A DNA stretch of 64,000 bases, from contig NW_027478160.1 in assembly GCF_051020975.1 (NCBI RefSeq), positions 8,020,001 through 8,084,000 on the forward strand. The letters run 5' to 3'. Positions within the stretch are counted from its first letter, which is position 1, and every line of letters begins with the position of its first letter. The notes under the pieces are model-generated. The model saw only the letters and a list, made by a program, of their open reading frames with translations. It had not been told where the DNA came from and ran no database searches. Shown here piece after piece: positions 61,588 to 64,000 of the stretch. The stretch comes from Osmia lignaria lignaria (Eukaryota; Arthropoda; Insecta; Hymenoptera; Megachilidae). The position numbers and the translations under genes are program-made.

Positions 61588-64000
61588 TTGCAGATTTATC
61601 TCAAGGGAAGGGGCCCGGCGGACATATTTCGAGATATTCCTTCTTCTTGTTGTTCTTCTTCTGCACAGCTAAGCTGGAAGTGGCATTTGCAGCGCGCAAT
61701 AGTGCAGAGTTATCTCAAAGAAAGGGGCCACGGTGTTTCTGTATCTCTATTATGTTGGTGCAGCTTCGGAACTTTTAAATATCTTGATATATCTCGAGAA
61801 CTACGCATCTGATCAAAAAATATCATAGAACATAAAAAGTAGGAAACTTAATTCTCTACAAAAAAGGTCTCTTAACATTTTCCCATAGCTGGCATCGTTT
61901 CCGAGATATTTGCAGATTTAGCTCAAGGAAGGGGCCTGACGGACATATTCCGAGATATTTCTTCTTCTTGTTGTTCCTCTTCTGCACAGCTAAGCTGGAA
62001 GTGGCATTTGCAGCTCGCAATAGTGCAGAGTTATCTCAAAGAAAGAGGCCTCGGTGTTTCTGTACCTCTATTATGTTGGTGCAGCTTCGGAACTTTTAAA
62101 TATCTTGATATATCTCGAGAACTACGCATCTGATCAAAAAATATCATAGAACATAAAAAGTAGGAAACCTAATTTTCTACAAAAAAGGTCTCTTAACATT
62201 TTGCCGTAGCTCGCTTCGTTTCCGAGATATTTGCAGATTTATCTCAAGGGAAGGGGCCTGACGGACATATTTCGAGATATTTCTTCTTCTTGTTGTTCTT
62301 CTTCTGCACAGCCAAGCTGGAAGTGGCATTTGCAGCTCGCAATAGTGCAGAGTTATCTCAAAGAAAGGGGCCACGGTGTTTCTGTATCTCTATTATGTTG
62401 GTGCGGCTTCGGAACTTTTAAATATCTTGATATATCTCGAGAACTACGCATCTGATCAAAAAATATCATAGAACATAAAAAGTAGGAAACTTAATTCTCT
62501 ACAAATAAGGTCTCTTAACATTTTGCCATAGCTCGCTTCGTTTCCGAGATATTTGCAGATTTAGCTCAAGGAAGGGGCCTGACGGACATATTCCGAGATA
62601 TTTCTTCTTCTTGTTGTTCCTCTTCTGCACAGCTAAGCTGGAAGTGGCATTTGCAGCTCGCAATAGTGCAGAGTTATCTCAAAGAAAGAGGCCACGGTGT
62701 TTCTGTACCTCTATTATGTTGGTGCAGCTTCGGAACTTTTAAATATCTTGATATATCTCGAGAACTACGCATCTGATCAAAAAATATCATAGAACATAAA
62801 AAGTAGGAAACTTAATTCTCTACAAATAAGGTCTCTTAACATTTTGCCATAGCTCGCTTCGTTTCCGAGATATTTGCAGATTTATCTCAAGGGAAGGGGC
62901 CTGGCGGACATATTTCGAGATATTCCTTCTTCTTGTTGTTCTTCTTCTGCACAGCTAAGCTGGAAGTGGCATTTGCAGCGCGCAATAGTGCAGAGTTATC
63001 TCAAAGAAAGGGGCCACGGTGTTTCTGTATCTCTATTATGTTGGTGCGGCTTCGGAACTTTTAAATATCTTGATATATCTCGAGAACTACGCATCTGATC
63101 AAAAAATATCATAGAACATAAAAAGTAGGAAACTTAATTCTCTACAAATAAGGTCTCTTAACATTTTGCCATAGCTCGCTTCGTTTCCGAGATATTTGCA
63201 GATTTAGCTCAAGGAAGGGGCCTGACGGACATATTCCGAGATATTTCTTCTTCTTGTTGTTCCTCTTCTGCACAGCTAAGCTGGAAGTGGCATTTGCAGC
63301 TCGCAATAGTGCAGAGTTATCTCAAAGAAAGAGGCCACGGTGTTTCTGTACCTCTATTATGTTGGTGCAGCTTCGGAACTTTTAAATATCTTGATATATC
63401 TCGAGAACTACGCATCTGATCAAAAAATATCATAGAACATAAAAAGTAGGAAACTTAATTCTCTACAAATAAGGTCTCTTAACATTTTGCCATAGCTCGC
63501 TTCGTTTCCGAGATATTTGCAGATTTATCTCAAGGGAAGGGGCCTGGCGGACATATTTCGAGATATTCCTTCTTCTTGTTGTTCTTCTTCTGCACAGCTA
63601 AGCTGGAAGTGGCATTTGCAGCGCGCAATAGTGCAGAGTTATCTCAAAGAAAGGGGCCACGGTGTTTCTGTATCTCTATTATGTTGGTGCGGCTTCGGAA
63701 CTTTTAAATATCTTGATATATCTCGAGAACTACGCATCTGATCAAAAAATATCATAGAACATAAAAAGTAGGAAACTTAATTCTCTACAAATAAGGTCTC
63801 TTAACATTTTGCCATAGCTCGCTTCGTTTCCGAGATATTTGCAGATTTAGCTCAAGGAAGGGGCCTGACGGACATATTCCGAGATATTTCTTCTTCTTGT
63901 TGTTCCTCTTCTGCACAGCTAAGCTGGAAGTGGCATTTGCAGCTCGCAATAGTGCAGAGTTATCTCAAAGAAAGAGGCCACGGTGTTTCTGTACCTCTAT
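61588..64000 (+). repeat. 643-bp dimer higher-order repeat at the right edge
   Basis: A 322-bp monomer (with CTGGCGGAC or CCGGCGGAC, ATTCCTTCTTC and GCAGCGCGCAAT) alternates with a 321-bp monomer (GATTTAGCTCAAGGAAGG, ATATTCCGAG). The GATTTAGCTC word falls at 643-bp spacing four times (near 61921, 62564, 63207 and 63850). The 62231 unit is a variant of the 322-bp type. The dimer continues past the window. Confidence 0.88.

Larger units (their letters stand above)
16556..64000 (+). repeat. 322-bp satellite array, right part
   Basis: About 147 head-to-tail monomers, all in the + orientation, running off the window end. Most are exactly 322 bp. Exceptions are 321-bp (28877, 33915, 61910), 323-bp (32948), 319-bp (47745), 307-bp (46472) and 208-bp (32740) units. 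Variant combinations recur at fixed distances and define several higher-order repeats, listed separately. No gene interrupts it. Confidence 0.98.

Noticed and set aside
16556..64000. CRISPR-like regular repeats
   Set aside because: There are no unique spacers; whole 322-bp units repeat head to tail, as in satellite DNA.

Overview
The window is eukaryotic and almost certainly from an arthropod, most likely an insect. It holds one tandem satellite array with a 322-bp monomer, broken once by a full-length Ty3/gypsy-type LTR retrotransposon. The PBS, pol layout and CpG-rich element sequence fit insects, and possibly Hymenoptera, but nothing here fixes the species. I see no ordinary host genes, rRNA, tRNA or CRISPR. 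The satellite runs off both window edges.

Layout. 1-2635: about 8 satellite monomers. 2636-16555: a 13,920-bp retrotransposon on the + strand. 16556-64000: about 147 more monomers of the same satellite in the same phase and orientation. The element sits exactly inside one monomer. It is flanked by a 4-bp ATAG duplication, and monomer phase across it is offset by 13,924 bp, which is the element plus 4.

The retrotransposon. Two 2,754-bp LTRs differ at six positions by my count (about 0.2%). Each carries five copies of a small two-hairpin RNA-like motif closed by an outer stem whose sequence differs in every copy. After the 5' LTR come a tRNA-Leu primer binding site, an AT-rich leader, gag (401 codons), and pol in the -1 frame. 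Pol is entered through a tandem slippery site (A AAU UUA AAC) followed by a stem-loop. Pol encodes protease, RT, RNase H, a long Ser/acid-rich linker with an AT-hook, a divergent macro-like domain, and a DD35E integrase with a GPY/F tail. Where env would lie, a third intact ORF encodes an RRM-like domain, an F-box and leucine-rich repeats, with no signal peptide or membrane segment. A polypurine tract precedes the 3' LTR. All three frames are open, so the copy looks young and possibly autonomous. My hypothesis is that ORF3 is a captured SCF ubiquitin-ligase adaptor acting on host or element RNP factors.

The satellite. Monomers fall into sequence families defined by linked variants. These are arranged in several higher-order repeats (HORs): a 4-mer (1,288 bp), a 7-mer (2,254 bp), an 8-mer (2,576 bp) and a 643-bp dimer, with reshuffled and truncated copies. 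Short conceptual ORFs recur in each monomer, but they begin at TTG or are interrupted at random and are not genes.
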